From positions 15,840,049 through 15,904,048 of the forward strand of contig CM055095.1 of the NCBI GenBank assembly GCA_029204225.1: DNA of 64,000 bases. Reading direction: 5' to 3'. Below the pieces are notes generated by a model. That model searched no databases. It saw only the letters and a list, made by a program, of their open reading frames with translations, and had not been told where the DNA came from. The position numbers and the translations under genes were made by a program. Source of the DNA: Diphasiastrum complanatum (taxonomy: Eukaryota; Streptophyta; Lycopodiopsida; Lycopodiales; Lycopodiaceae). Every line of letters starts with the position of its first letter. Positions within the stretch are counted from its first letter, which is position 1. This document shows, piece by piece, positions 52,180 to 64,000 of this stretch.

Positions 52180-52831
52180 ACTTACCATGCTGGCTTGCAA
52201 GCCCGCTTTTTCGCTCTGGCCCCAACCTAGGATTGCCCATTCCATGCATCCTAGCGGCCGCGACATCTCTTTGAATCTTTTACTTATTTGGTTTTCGTTC
52301 ATCGGCTTTCACAGTGTTCCAATCTGCCCTTGAACACTAGGAGGGTTTTGATTGCCCATCTCTATATGCTCGTCATACTGTATCACGACGATGTCTAATC
52401 CATAAACTCATATGTTTATAGATTTCCTTCGTCTCGAATTCCTCATCTTGTGGGAATTCGTTACGAAGGCTACCAACAACCTGCCGTTCTAGATCGCCAG
52501 ATTGGTCGGACCATTTCATGAACAATCTGTCGCCAAAATGGCGTTGGCATAAAGAATATAAGCGGTCCATAACTACCCGACCTTTGCGGTTGGCGATTAT
52601 GTTACCTTCAGGATCCACGTCGTAATACAGATTAGTGGATGACTCTTCGATAGGTGCGAGATCCGCGGCCGCTTGTGAGAGACCTGAACCCTCATCTTGA
52701 CAAAGCAAGCTTTGCAATTGTGCTTTTTGCTTGGAAGATAACGATGCATAGAAATTTGAGACATAGCCTCCCGAGCTCTCACCACTGCCAAATCCTAACA
52801 TGTTTTCTACATTCATAAACATACAAAACAT
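52180..52831 (-). CDS. Unrecognised minus-strand ORF, possible upstream exons of the 48-51 kb gene
   Basis: From 52831 the strand reads MNVENMLGFGSGESSGGYVS, SLSSKQKAQLQSLLCQDEGS, ANRKGRVVMDRLYSLCQRHF and GDLERQVVGSLRNEFPQDEE, ending HMSLWIRHRRDT. The order of a Gly/Ser-rich start, a charged core with HF-D-x-x-F and a basic WIRHRR end is reminiscent of transposon-borne N-terminal domains, but I cannot name it. After a frame change it goes on to EIHMGNQ-like text and, past a TGA, ISKRFKEMSRPLGCMEWAIL, ending at a GTAAGT donor near 52195. A decayed first part of the same gene is one reading. Confidence 0.4.
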
Positions 52832-53864
<1,033 letters not shown>

Positions 53865-54037
53865 TTATAAATCTAACAATCTATTAACCTAAATTATAAA
53901 TCAACGCAAAATTCAAAACACATACACCTCCTCTCAAACACACATACACACACTATCCTAAATAATTCTAACAATCTATTATAAACCCTATCCTAAATCA
54001 TTCTTCCATACATCGAAATCCGCTTACTCCTCGTTCT

Positions 54038-54887
54038 ATGCCTGTTGCAGTTCCTATCTCCCCATCAAACCCTATTCTTGAAAATAGTGAAACTACTATA
54101 GCTATTCCCTTGACTCCAAACACTCCAGAAGCACCTGTTTCTCTCCCTCCATATGCCTTCATCAAACTTCTTCGGGATGATCAACTCCGTCTATTTGAAT
54201 ACCTTAACAATCATAGAGAACAACTAGCTTCTCATGATTCTCTGCTTCTAGTGGCGCAACCGCATCTTCAGAAGTTGGACACTTCCATTCAAGAACTCAA
54301 GAACGAAGTTGCAGTTATAAAAAGTGAAGCTTCCTCTCAAATCTTTACTTCAACTAAAATCTAGCATCTCGAAAATCAGGTGGAACAGCACCATACGGCT
54401 ATCCACCATACGACTATCCAGTCATGGGCAGATGTGCTTAAAGGTTCGTCTACAGTTCCACCTTCATTTATCTCAGCCACGTTCACTGAGAGTCGTCTGC
54501 AAGAACATAAAGCTCTCAATGTTCGTGTTAGATGTATTTTGAACTCCCAAAATGTTGTCGAAGAAGCTGAAAAGTTTTTGGAAGGAAAGCAAAGGTATGG
54601 AAATTGCCTGACGACCTAAGAAGGACCTAGATACTCTTGTCATCCGATTCACATCAGTGTCTCACCGGCGTGAAGTTTTAGGGAAGAGATTTAAATTGCG
54701 AGATACCAAAATCTACTTGGACGAAGATCTTACCTTCATCCAAGTTCAAGAACATAAGAAGACAAGACAAGAAGCTCTATCAACTGGCAAGCGGCTTATC
54801 TATCGTGATGGTATTATCAGACTTGTCGATCAGAAGCCTACAGTTAATGAGAAGAATTCTGAGATAGAGTCTGAGATAGAGAAATGA
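54038..54887 (+). pseudogene. ORF1-type protein of a non-LTR-like repeat, copy 2
   Basis: ATG 54038 reads MPVAVPISPSNPILENSETT, IKLLRDDQLRLFEYLNNHRE and LDTSIQELKNEVAVIKSEAS (coiled coil), then a stop, then SWADVLKG, EHKALNVRVRCILNSQNVVE, a stop and frame change, and REVLGKRFKLRDTKIYLDED with LTFIQVQEHKKTRQEALSTG. It matches copy 1 at 22.96-23.67 kb in domain order (coiled coil, SWADxL, V-R-V core, LK-x-x-x-x-x-x-EDLT). RNA binding is inferred from the resemblance to L1-type ORF1. The TAG near 54362 and TAA near 54617 inactivate it. Confidence 0.6.
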
Positions 54888-55058
54888 AGAGATGTCCAGT
54901 TGAACATGTAAATGGTCTACACACCATATAATCTTGGCTATATGTATCTCTTCTTAGTTAGTTTTGTTATTTTGCTTTGACGGGACTGATCCGTCCAACT
55001 TTATCTGATGTACTCGTTCGTCTTATACGCCTTTTGGCATGGAAAAGATGTTAATAAA

Positions 55059-55920
<862 letters not shown>

Positions 55921-56754
55921 ACTTGGGTATGCAAAATTTTGATGTCAAGATGACATAGTGAATAGCAAATCATAGCTCGAATGGTGGGACAAGATCATGA
56001 AAGCTCAAAAACTCGGCATATTTGAAACACCAACGAGTAAATATGTCACTACTAAAATTGACATATACGTATTAGTATCTTGATAGCCCAACTCAATCGA
56101 GAAAATTCAATGAATAGTAGTCATATTTCGTTATGGAGTCCCTTGATAATACTTGACAACTCCACCTTATCATAAAGAGTGTTTCTTTTCTAAGAGGTCC
56201 TAAACTTAGTATGTTATACTCCCGATGATCTACTATGAATCAACAATGTCACACTCTTAAAGATGTTTACTAACTTATCTCAATTGCTAGAATTTAAAAT
56301 GCCTTCTTAAATAAACCTTTTTTTTTGTCCTTTTGCAAATATTGTTATTAGCATTCGCCCATCTTTGGAGTGGTGTGGGGTTTGTGGTGTGGGATTGACC
56401 ACCCAAGTTCAAACCTTGCCCACACATGATGTCCAATAACTAAATGGAATTTGTATTAGCCAAATTTGAGTTTAGTCTCAATTGGCTTGCTATTGTTGTT
56501 GAAGGACAACAACTATTGTTTTCTTGTGATTGCACTAAATAACCAAGTCTTTCCATCTATATAGAAGAATCTTTAAGAGAAACAATTGATGCCTTGATCT
56601 ATTGAAAGAATATGCTTTCATATCTTTAAAAGAGACAAATTTGTGACCTTTTTGGAGTTTGTAATTTGACTATTACAACACTTTTGTATATTTTTGGCTA
56701 GTAATGTTTGATATATGCAAGCATGATCTTGCCATCATCTCAAAATATTGTCCA
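55921..56754. other. AT-rich intergenic DNA
   Basis: No gene or structured repeat supported. Confidence 0.4.
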
Positions 56755-57085
56755 CATTTGAAGGAGGGTGGGCTTGGTTGCACCCTCACTCACAATGGAG
56801 AATTCATTGGTGAATTGATGGTGGGCCTGGGCCTCGGTTACACCCCCACTCACAATGGCTAACTCACAAGTCACAATGAAAAATTCGGGGGAATTGATGG
56901 TGGGCCTTGGTTGCACCCTCACTCACAATGGAGAATTCATTGGGGAATTCATGGTGGGGCTTGGTTACACCTGCACTCACAATGGCTCACTCAGCAGTCA
57001 CAATGAAAAATTCATGGGGAATTCATGGTGGGGCTTGGTTGCACCTCACTTACAATGGCTCACTGAGGACTCTCAGGAGTCACAA
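56755..57085. repeat. Minisatellite, alternating 54-74 bp units
   Basis: Five copies of CACCCTCACTCACAATGG (variants) begin near 56781, 56841, 56914, 56968 and 57042, so spacings are 60, 73, 54 and 74 bp. AGTCACAATGAAAAATTC and GGAGAATTCATTGG alternate between them, giving a higher-order unit of about 130 bp. The flank TTGGTTGGGCGGTTTGGCTC (about 57101-57120) resembles TTGGTTGAGTGGTTTGGCTC at about 20497-20516. Confidence 0.8.
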
Positions 57086-57499
57086 TGGAGAATTCGATCT
57101 AGGATTGGTTGGGCGGTTTGGCTCCATAGTCTCTCTTATTGTGTTCTCCTATCCTCATCTTAGGGGCAATCCTTTAGGGTCTTTACACTATGTAATTTAT
57201 GACTTGATGGAGGTTTTGATTTTCATTCATTGACATGGTCGTTAATATTAGTTTATAAAACTTAAAAGGATTTTATGTAGGTCGAAACAAATTACATCGT
57301 TGACAAATCAATAGAAAGGCAATAATTTGAAGTTTCAGGGTTCCTTCTTGGAAAGAAGCCTACGTTTTTACTTTCGCAATTTCAAGAGAAAAAGGTGGTT
57401 TCCGGGGAGACATTCGGAATGCGCCCTTCAAATTGCAACGCTGGCCGCCAAAGGCTGAGGCAGGGCCCCCGGCCACCCAAAAAGCCAACACTCAACCGG

Positions 57500-57665
57500 C
57501 AGTTACAAACTCATGTACATAATAATAATAATACTAGTAATAATTCCAATATTAATAATTCTAGTAATAATAATAATAATACACTCTCACTCATGCTTTT
57601 AATCATTTGCTTATTATTTTGGCCTTCAATTAAATGGCGAATAATTTGCGTATGTTTTAATTAAA
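57500..57665. repeat. Interrupted (AAT)n stretch
   Basis: AATAATAATAATACTAGTAA and related AAT units, some separated by short single-copy bases, lie upstream of the promoter. Confidence 0.7.
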
Positions 57666-57745
57666 TTGCATAATTTTGCATTAGTCTTTTTCGACCGAAA
57701 ACTACCCCGGACACGCGTCTCTTAAAACCACGTCTATTTTAATGG

Positions 57746-58009
57746 CACGTGGGCACAGCTCATTCTGAACCGTTAGATATGCGATGCACCATTCAGATCT
57801 CGCCACGTCAGTCCCAGCGACCTTGAATAGCTAGCGATCGCATCTTAGACACGTGGCGAGCATCTAGCGGCGAGTTAAGAATCTGGGCGTCTGAGGCACC
57901 GTCCTGCGGGGCCCGGTCCATGGCACAATACCTCTCACCAGTTGGATTCCTGACACGTGGTAAGATGGCCACATGGACGTTTTGGACCGGCTCGTTGTAT
58001 CGACGTGGC
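57746..58009 (+). promoter_or_regulatory. ACGT/ABRE-type box cluster of the trehalose-phosphate phosphatase promoter
   Basis: Three CACGTG cores at 57746-57751, 57850-57855 and 57954-57959 (the latter two as ACACGTGG), plus CCACGTCA at 57803-57810 and GACGTGGC at 58002-58009. In plants these G-box and ABRE forms bind bZIP factors such as the ABF/AREB group. Five within 265 bp, about 200-450 bp upstream of the pyrimidine-rich leader, suggests control by abscisic acid or stress. This is inferred from motif content; no transcription start was observed. Confidence 0.6.
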
Positions 58010-58149
58010 AGGATCTGACGACCATGGGAGAATCCAATGGTGGAGGCTCTAAGAATGGAGTAAGTGTGCCTAAGATATGTGGGGTCCACCGGCGAGAAAA
58101 GCAACCAGTCTTAAATATCACGTTCAGATTCATGGGATCCCCTCGCGAA

Positions 58150-58503
58150 TCGGGACGTTGTAGGGTGGTTGAAGATTGCTTTGCTTTTCCTTTAAAGCCC
58201 CGCCTTCAAATCTCTCCTCGATCTCTTTTCTTTGCTTTTTCTTCGTCTTCTCTCATTTTTCTCCTCCTCCCTCCGTGATCGTGGGTAGTGCGCTCGATCG
58301 ATCGGCGCTGCCTCTAAAGGCTTTCGTCGCCTCTGCTTTTGTTTCTGCTGCTCCGCTTGGGATTTTTCCTCACCTGGGGAGCAAACTTCTTACCGCTCTC
58401 GAGGCCTGATCATATTATAATCTTGTTCATATTGTCTGACTAACTGGCAACTGCTGTATTGGATCGCTTCATCTTAATTTATGGAAATGTATGTAACAAA
58501 CAG
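58150..58503 (+). other. Trehalose-phosphate phosphatase: noncoding first exon
   Basis: CT-rich leader (58150-58300) typical of plant 5' UTRs, ending at CAG|GTGAGG at about 58503. Small uORFs are possible in it. The start is not defined by sequence alone. I infer a UTR exon because no coding start for the downstream protein lies in it and the next acceptor (TCCTCAG, ending at 60679) precedes the ATG by 69 bp. Confidence 0.45.
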
Positions 58504-58562
58504 GTGAGGAAACGATCAATCAATATACTAGTTGTTTAGCAAGTGATCGTTAAAGAGTTATC

Positions 58563-58765
58563 GTGTTATAGACCGATTATGATCATTTTGTCATGAATGA
58601 ATTAAGACCCTGCATCATCTTGTCAACCCGTTTATAAGATCCATTATGTTTTGAACGGATTAAGATCCGTTTATATGTTGTTAAGATCCATCACGTCATG
58701 ATTCATGAATTGGTTAAGATCCATCATGTTATAGACCGGTTGAAATCTATCATGTTATGAACTGC
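58563..58765. repeat. Degenerate tandem repeat in the leader intron
   Basis: About five imperfect copies of AAGATCCATCATGTTATAGAC (unit about 40-45 bp) lie in the intron between the noncoding exon and the coding exon. Confidence 0.7.
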
Positions 58766-60683
58766 TGCTGGCTCACTTGACCTGGGACCTGTCTCAGGCT
58801 GTTTGAATTGGCACGAGTGGCGCGCTTTAGGCAAATCCAAGTCGTGTTGTTTGCAACGTTCGTATAAGTGCATCTGTATCGATATATTCGTACTGTTGAT
58901 TCCGGATATATTTCCGCATGGTCTTTCACGCATCATGATATTCAACACCTTACTTTGAGCTAAAAAATTAATCGCTCAGTCAAGCTGAAATCGAATTCTT
59001 GAAAGACATCCTATTCAAATCTTTAAGACTTATTGATGCGCCCAACTTTTTGCTTTGCCGTGTCTCTCACTAATCGTAAACTATGTAACAACAATTTGTC
59101 AAGGAACAACAAGCTCCATGTTTTGAACGGAAATCGATCTCACTGTAAGTTGATCTTTTGGAGGTTCTTTATCAAATGAAATGGATTGGCTTACCCTCGT
59201 ATTTGAAGTGAATTGTGACCAAGCAAGAGTGAGGAACGACTCACCTAGTTCACATCTGAGATTGTTATGTACAAGTTCGTCGTTTACAATAATGTTTATC
59301 GCGTTCATGTTCTCTAGCTCTATTTAGGTTTCAACTTTGTTTACTCATCTTCTTGGCGATTAAGATCTGTGTGTGTAAAGCAGGATTCGGTTCATCATCA
59401 ACCCAGAATTTGAGGATTAGTTAGATTTCTGTAGTTTGTTCTGAGAGATTCTAAAGCATTGCGTCGATTAAAATTTTTCCAAGACCGTGAACGCTGTTTC
59501 CCGAATGGGTTCTTGTAACAAAACATATCGTTATTAGAGTGAAACAAGGAATGGAATCTAGTTGCAAATGTTCTCAGCGGGACCGAAGGCTTCGAACCAT
59601 ATATATATAAGGTTCGTCGTTGAGCGAGGCTGTTAAGTTAAATACAATATTCGCTTGAGAATCTTTGTGATGAATTCCCAGAGTGAGTTTGATGTTGTTA
59701 TGCTTGATTATCTCCGTCTTTATTAGGTTTGATGGAAGATTATTAACTACGGTATGTTTTCATTAACTATGCGAATAATTGCTTCGTAGAAATCATTAAG
59801 AAAGTTTTTAACATATATGCATCAGCTCAGTTGCTTAGTATCATGACTACTGCTCGTTTGCTGCTTAGACGAGCTACTTGTTCTCAACTGCCTTCATGAC
59901 CAGAGAAACTTGGACCAGAAGTTTAACTGTGAGTTGGTGAAAAGGTGTTATTGTGGGAAATTCAAATTGAGATCTTCGATAGCGATCTAGATCCTAAAAT
60001 GGAGTGATACTTTGGAATATTGGAATCATATTTTGATGAGGCATGTATAGGGGCCTAACTGGTTCTCCGAGCATTTGCCTTGGCTTAGTCATATGCGAAT
60101 CATTCAGAATATGATTGTTGTGGCGCTTGCTCAAAACGGAAATTTAAAGACGCATTTGAGCAAAACGGTTGGTAGGAGTACCATCTATCAGTTTTTTATT
60201 CGTGTCCAGCATAATCCTTTGCGTGGGAAACAATCCTACCTTTTCTTGGTGACTGAAGTACTTACGAGGTTCTTTGTACCTTAGAACATCCCCTGTGCAA
60301 CTGTAAATCAGATCGGCCCCTGTTCAGATTTTCTTCCATCGAAATAGCAATTTGCAGCGTTGGAATTGTTGGGTTGCGGTCATTATATATTTCTGCAATG
60401 TTTATTTGTTGCTTTTTTATCAGCTAGGTGTTACTTTGCAAATGACAATATACCTAATTCTGCATATTATATATACAAAGCGCGATTAATTGAAACATCC
60501 AGTTCAGATCAAAATTATGTAAGTCTTTTCAATTTTACTTCGTTTAGTTTATGAAAAGTCAGATTTTTTGTTCGGATGGCTAGAAAATCAGGCATGTGAA
60601 TGATTTGTTAGGAGCCCACTATGCAAGATTTTCCCTCGACGTTAAGGATTGCATAGTAATCTACATTTTCGTTCCTCAGGTAA

Positions 60684-60707
60684 ATGATGGTGAGCAATTT
60701 TGACTAG
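60684..60707 (+). CDS. Seven-codon upstream ORF in the trehalose-phosphate phosphatase leader
   Basis: ATGATGGTGAGC... encodes MMVSNFD and stops at TAG 60705-60707, 40 bp before the main start at 60748. It would be in the mature leader if the TCCTCAG acceptor (ending at 60679) is used. Small uORFs of this kind often lower translation of the main frame. The short length makes independent confirmation of the peptide impossible from sequence. Confidence 0.45.
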   Translation: MMVSNFD

Positions 60708-60747
60708 ATTTTTCTGAAGGACATCAAGGTGTTCCAGTGAAGTCATA

Positions 60748-62821
60748 ATGGTGGGAGAAGGCGGCATGTCTTTAAGGTCGAAGCAAAGAGCAGCACCTTC
60801 AGACGGTTCACATTTACAGTTCTCCCAATATTCAGCCTCAGTAATGGCATCAAGTTCTGCTTTGTATTCATATCGTTCAGAAGTGATTCCATCGACAAGT
60901 CCAGTTGTGTCAGCCTCAATATCTGTGACTAGCTTGAGGAAAACATCACAGCGTGGCGAACATGGGCGCGTAAGTGGTTGGCTTGAGACAATGAAAGCAG
61001 CATCCCCCCCTCGGTCGGCAAGATCAAAAGTTGGAGACTTATTCCGATCAAAGCAACTTTTGGAGGCACAGTATATGGAATGGGCTGTGAGTACATTGTT
61101 TATACTTGTTGATGTTTTGAAATCTTTTTCTTGTTTGGGGATAGTAGTTCTAATATTTGCAGGCTTATCAATTGTTCATTATAACCTCAAATTTTGTGAA
61201 TGTCGTTTTACTAAAATATCAATAAACTTTTTGCTTTAGTTTTTTGACAATTATAATCTGGAATACAAAAGCATTCTATCAGATTTTCTAGTTGTAAATG
61301 ATGGGTCGGTGATGCTGCATAGGGTTTGCAAAATACCATGTCGTTAGGGGGAACATATTCCTGTGCCTTTTGACTTTATGGCTATCGGAAGAAATTCGAA
61401 CATTTTTTGTAAAAATTTGCAGACAAAACATCCGTCGGCACTCGCTATTTTTGACAAGCTGATGGAAGTTGCAAAAGGGAAGCAAATAGTTCTATTTCTT
61501 GACTATGATGGAACTCTAGCACCTATAGTTGAGGATCCTGACGAGGCATACATGTCTGATGCGGTATGGCTTTTTCTGTTTAGACTGATTTTCTGGGCCT
61601 TTTATGTGAATTCAACCTCACGCAAAATAAGATCAGAATTGTGTTGAAGTAGTATGCGTTTGGAGTGCGATTGTAGATGCGAGCTGCAGTTAAGAAAGTT
61701 GCTACACTGATCCCCACAGCTATTATAAGTGGTAGAAGAAGCGATAAGGTGAGCTTCCAACTTTCTTGCAAGTTACTTAACCAATTTTACAAGTTATGGC
61801 TTTATGTCTATTAGTTGACCAATTCCAGTGGATGAGTCTCGTCAGGAGTGCCGTAATGAGCTTCACAAAGTTGTATTTTTGTGAGACCTTTTAAACATCA
61901 ATGTTCGTTTACCAAAGAACTCTTATGTACTTACACAAGATAGATGCAGTTCTTTGAGGTAAGAAAAAAGGCGGTAAGGATAGTATTTTATTGTGCTTCG
62001 ACAAGCCTAGAAATGGCCTAGTGTATCTTTGGTGAGATTTAAGTTCTTTCTACATCTACCTTGCAGGTCTATGAGTTTGTGCAACTACCTGAGCTTTTTT
62101 ATGCAGGAAGTCATGGCATGGACATAGTGGGCCCTGCAGACGGTTTTACTGGGCTTGAAGCTGATGGTTTGAGATCAAGGGATGAGAAGGTGCAGAGCAC
62201 GCTTTTTGTTTATGTAGGCTCAGTTTGTGTTAAGCAACTGATCTGTCTTATTTGCTAACGAAGTGTGGAAAAATGTAAAACTTGAAGCAGTCATGAAGGG
62301 CGTAGCAAAAATTTTCCAGTTGTATTTGGCAAGTGTAAATAAAGGCCACTTAATTATCTGAGACGGCATTTTACTGGTTGCTCATAGGGCTTTTCTTATT
62401 ACTATCTTGTAGTAATAGACGATGAGGCACCGTTCTCCTGTACATATGTTAAATGGCAGCATTATCTTTGATGCAGAGGAAGGAAGCTGTGTGTTATCAG
62501 CCAGCTAGCGAGTTTTTACCTATGATCAATGAGGTGGTTTGTAGTGCTCTGATTCTTTTCTTTAATTTCTTAGGCAGCTTTTAAGGTAATTTAGGAATTC
62601 AGCTAATCAGTCTTCTCGTGGTGGATTCGAGAAATATTGTTTTGTTGTTTATGATGGCTTGAATTACAATAGCAACCTCTTATAATTGCCTCACTTTGCT
62701 ATTATGTTCTTGACATTAGGTTTATAAGGCACTGGAAGAGCATGCAAAGAACATTTTGGGGGCAAAAGTTGAGCACAACAAGTTTTGTGCTACTGTACAT
62801 TTCAGAAGAGTAGAGGAAGAG
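60748..62821 (+). CDS. TPP: Trehalose-6-phosphate phosphatase, 3' end beyond the window
   Basis: Exons with phase-0 joins: 60748-61086, 61423-61563, 61677-61748, 62067-62189, 62477-62533, 62720-62821. After a serine-rich, variable N-terminus (about 113 residues), exon 2 holds [20 protein letters not shown] and the HAD-superfamily nucleophile motif [15 protein letters not shown]. Exon 3 reads [12 protein letters not shown], exon 4 [15 protein letters not shown], exon 5 [13 protein letters not shown] and exon 6 [16 protein letters not shown]. These are conserved TPP signatures; the enzyme removes phosphate from trehalose-6-phosphate, a sugar-status signal. The expected remaining part with the GDDxTDED motif lies beyond 64000. 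The gene uses DYDGTLAP where many relatives have DYDGTLSP. The start is the first ATG in frame after the leader intron. Confidence 0.93.
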
Positions 62822-62908
62822 GTAGCATATGGCTTCAAACATATCTCAACAATCATTTACTCTTTGTCTATTTCTGATATTCACTACCTGATACATCGAT
62901 TGCATAGA

Positions 62909-63430
62909 ACCCACGGTTCCCAGAACCGTGGGTCCTGGAAACCGTGGAAGGAACCGTACCACGGTTCCTCTATTTAATTAAATAATTAATTAATTAATTA
63001 GTTAATTATCAAATTCAGAGATTTCACAGATGATTTCATAGATTTCACGGATGATACAGATTTCACATGATGTACAGATGATTTGACAGATGTGAAATCA
63101 TCCGAAATCATCTGAAATCATCACTGATTTGACAGATTTCACAGATTTCACATGATGTACAGATGATTTGACAGATAATACAGATGATTTCACTGATGAT
63201 ACAGATGATTTGAGTCATTTGACAGATGATACAGATGATTGAGAGATTTCACAGATGATTTCACAGATTTCACATATATTTTTGGCCCTTTTTTTGCATA
63301 TTTTTGGGTTATTTTTGGGGGGGGGGAAACTAAAAAAAAATTAATTAATCAATTAATCAGTACGGTTCACCACGGTTCTGGGCAAAAAATTTTAAGACCC
63401 GTACGGTTCACTGTACGGTTCTCAGAACCA
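62909..63430. mobile_element. Hairpin-ended insertion in a TPP intron
   Basis: The left edge is a perfect hairpin ACCCACGGTTC-CCA-GAACCGTGGGT (62909-62933), followed by CACGGTTCC repeats. The right edge (63361-63430) repeats TACGGTTCAC and CACGGTTCTG and ends GGTTC-TCA-GAACC (63417-63429). Between them lie an AATTAATTAATTAATTA stretch on each side and a minisatellite. The layout resembles a foldback element or MITE, but the class and boundaries are inferred; no target duplication is clear. Confidence 0.6.
63015..63290. repeat. ACAGATGATTTCACAG minisatellite
   Basis: Units of ACAGATGATTTCACAGATTT and variants (GATGATACAGATGATTTGAC) recur irregularly with a period of about 10-12 bases. They lie inside the hairpin-ended insertion. 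Confidence 0.85.
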
Positions 63431-63907
63431 TTGTGAACCAATAACATTTCATTAATTCTATGATCTATTGTATAGTTTCAATATTCTTTTCATTCCATTC
63501 TCAAGGCTTTAGCAAACCAGAAGATGTTCCATCCGGTAGACGGCATTGAGTTTTGTTTCTTGATTTGTGTGATTCCATTTGAATGTTTTATTGCCTCTGT
63601 GTCCATATTGGGGCATATCAAGAAGAATCTGCAAGAGGTAACTATTCATGCAGAACGGTGTGATCATATTCAAAAAAAATCTTCAAGAGGCAACTATTAG
63701 CATAGAACAAATCAAATGTGGGCAGACCTAAAGCTTGTTAAGTAAATTTCTTATCTTTTTTTCTGTGCAAAGCATCTAGCATTTTTGTTTTGTAGACTTG
63801 AACAATTTGTAATGCAATTAGGTACTTGAATGTTGAAGCAGTCCTGACAGTGTTTTAAACTTTTGGAATATGTTGCATTTTTTGGGTTTCATGCACATTA
63901 CCAAACC

Positions 63908-63909
<2 letters not shown>
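63431..63909. other. TPP intron sequence
   Basis: No coding exon is visible. AACTATT-CATGCAGAAC-type strings are duplicated near 63640 and 63690 (GAGGTAACTATTCATGCAGAAC against GAGGCAACTATTAGCATAGAAC). Confidence 0.4.

Positions 63910-63970
<61 letters not shown>
63910..63970. repeat. (CT)n array ending in a possible splice acceptor
   Basis: CT array 63910-63968, directly followed by AG (63969-63970) and ATGGGGAGCTTAGG. The array could serve as the polypyrimidine tract of the next TPP exon. Neither frame of the last 30 bp agrees cleanly with the expected continuation, so this is only a candidate. Confidence 0.6.
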
Positions 63971-64000
63971 ATGGGGAGCTTAGGAGCCGCTTCTTTCTAG

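Noticed and set aside
57395-57664. Asn-rich 89-codon frame upstream of the promoter
   Set aside because: The Asn run is the translated AAT repeat.

Overview
This window looks like nuclear DNA of a vascular plant, probably a seed plant with a repeat-rich genome. The evidence is a trehalose-6-phosphate phosphatase gene with plant-type exon structure, Ty1/copia retrotransposons primed by initiator tRNA-Met, a CACTA tnp2-type transposase fragment, plant-type LINE pieces, GT-AG introns and an AT-rich background. No species can be named from the sequence alone. There are no bacterial-type operons, CRISPR arrays or rRNA genes, and no tRNA gene was recognised.

Layout. 1-1000: (TC)n array and the 3' end plus LTR of a copia element (A). 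1.1-2.4 kb (minus): broken, unrecognised multi-exon gene. 3.0-5.9 kb (minus): 5'-truncated copia element (B). 6.9-8.9 kb (plus): C-terminal half of a zinc-type (MDR) alcohol dehydrogenase, with a duplicated last splice acceptor. 9-20 kb: AT-rich intergenic DNA, an old LTR, copia fragments and microsatellites, ending in a composite (TC)n array whose three 93-bp spacers are identical. 20.8-25.5 kb: CACTA, copia, ORF1-type and LINE fragments. 26.2-28.7 kb (minus): LINE ORF1-like remnant. 29.3-32.45 kb: two convergent unrecognised genes, the minus-strand one transposase-like. 33.6-34.1 kb: LINE reverse-transcriptase piece abutting copia element C. 34.1-40.1 kb (minus): element C, with near-identical LTRs, one truncated. 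40.9-46.95 kb (plus): element D, complete, with a 5-bp target duplication and LTR ends that are not TG/CA. 48.5-52.8 kb (minus): an unrecognised spliced gene carrying a degenerate beta-class DNA-methyltransferase-like segment, and a second ORF that may belong with it. 53.3-55.9 kb: second copy of the ORF1-type repeat associated with (TC)n. 56.8-57.1 kb: minisatellite. 57.7-64 kb: promoter, leader and seven coding exons of trehalose-6-phosphate phosphatase, which runs off the right edge.

Functionally, trehalose-6-phosphate phosphatase is the only host gene that reads as intact within the window. It has a promoter dense in ACGT/ABRE-type boxes and a small upstream ORF in its leader. The alcohol dehydrogenase may be the 3' half of a larger gene whose early exons lie left of the inserted elements, or a truncated copy. 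The rest is a nest of transposable elements of different ages: D (15 differences between its 276-bp LTRs) is older than C (about 5 differences in 554 bp), and A, B and the smaller pieces are fragments. All assignments rest on reading motifs and splice signals by eye; no database search was run.
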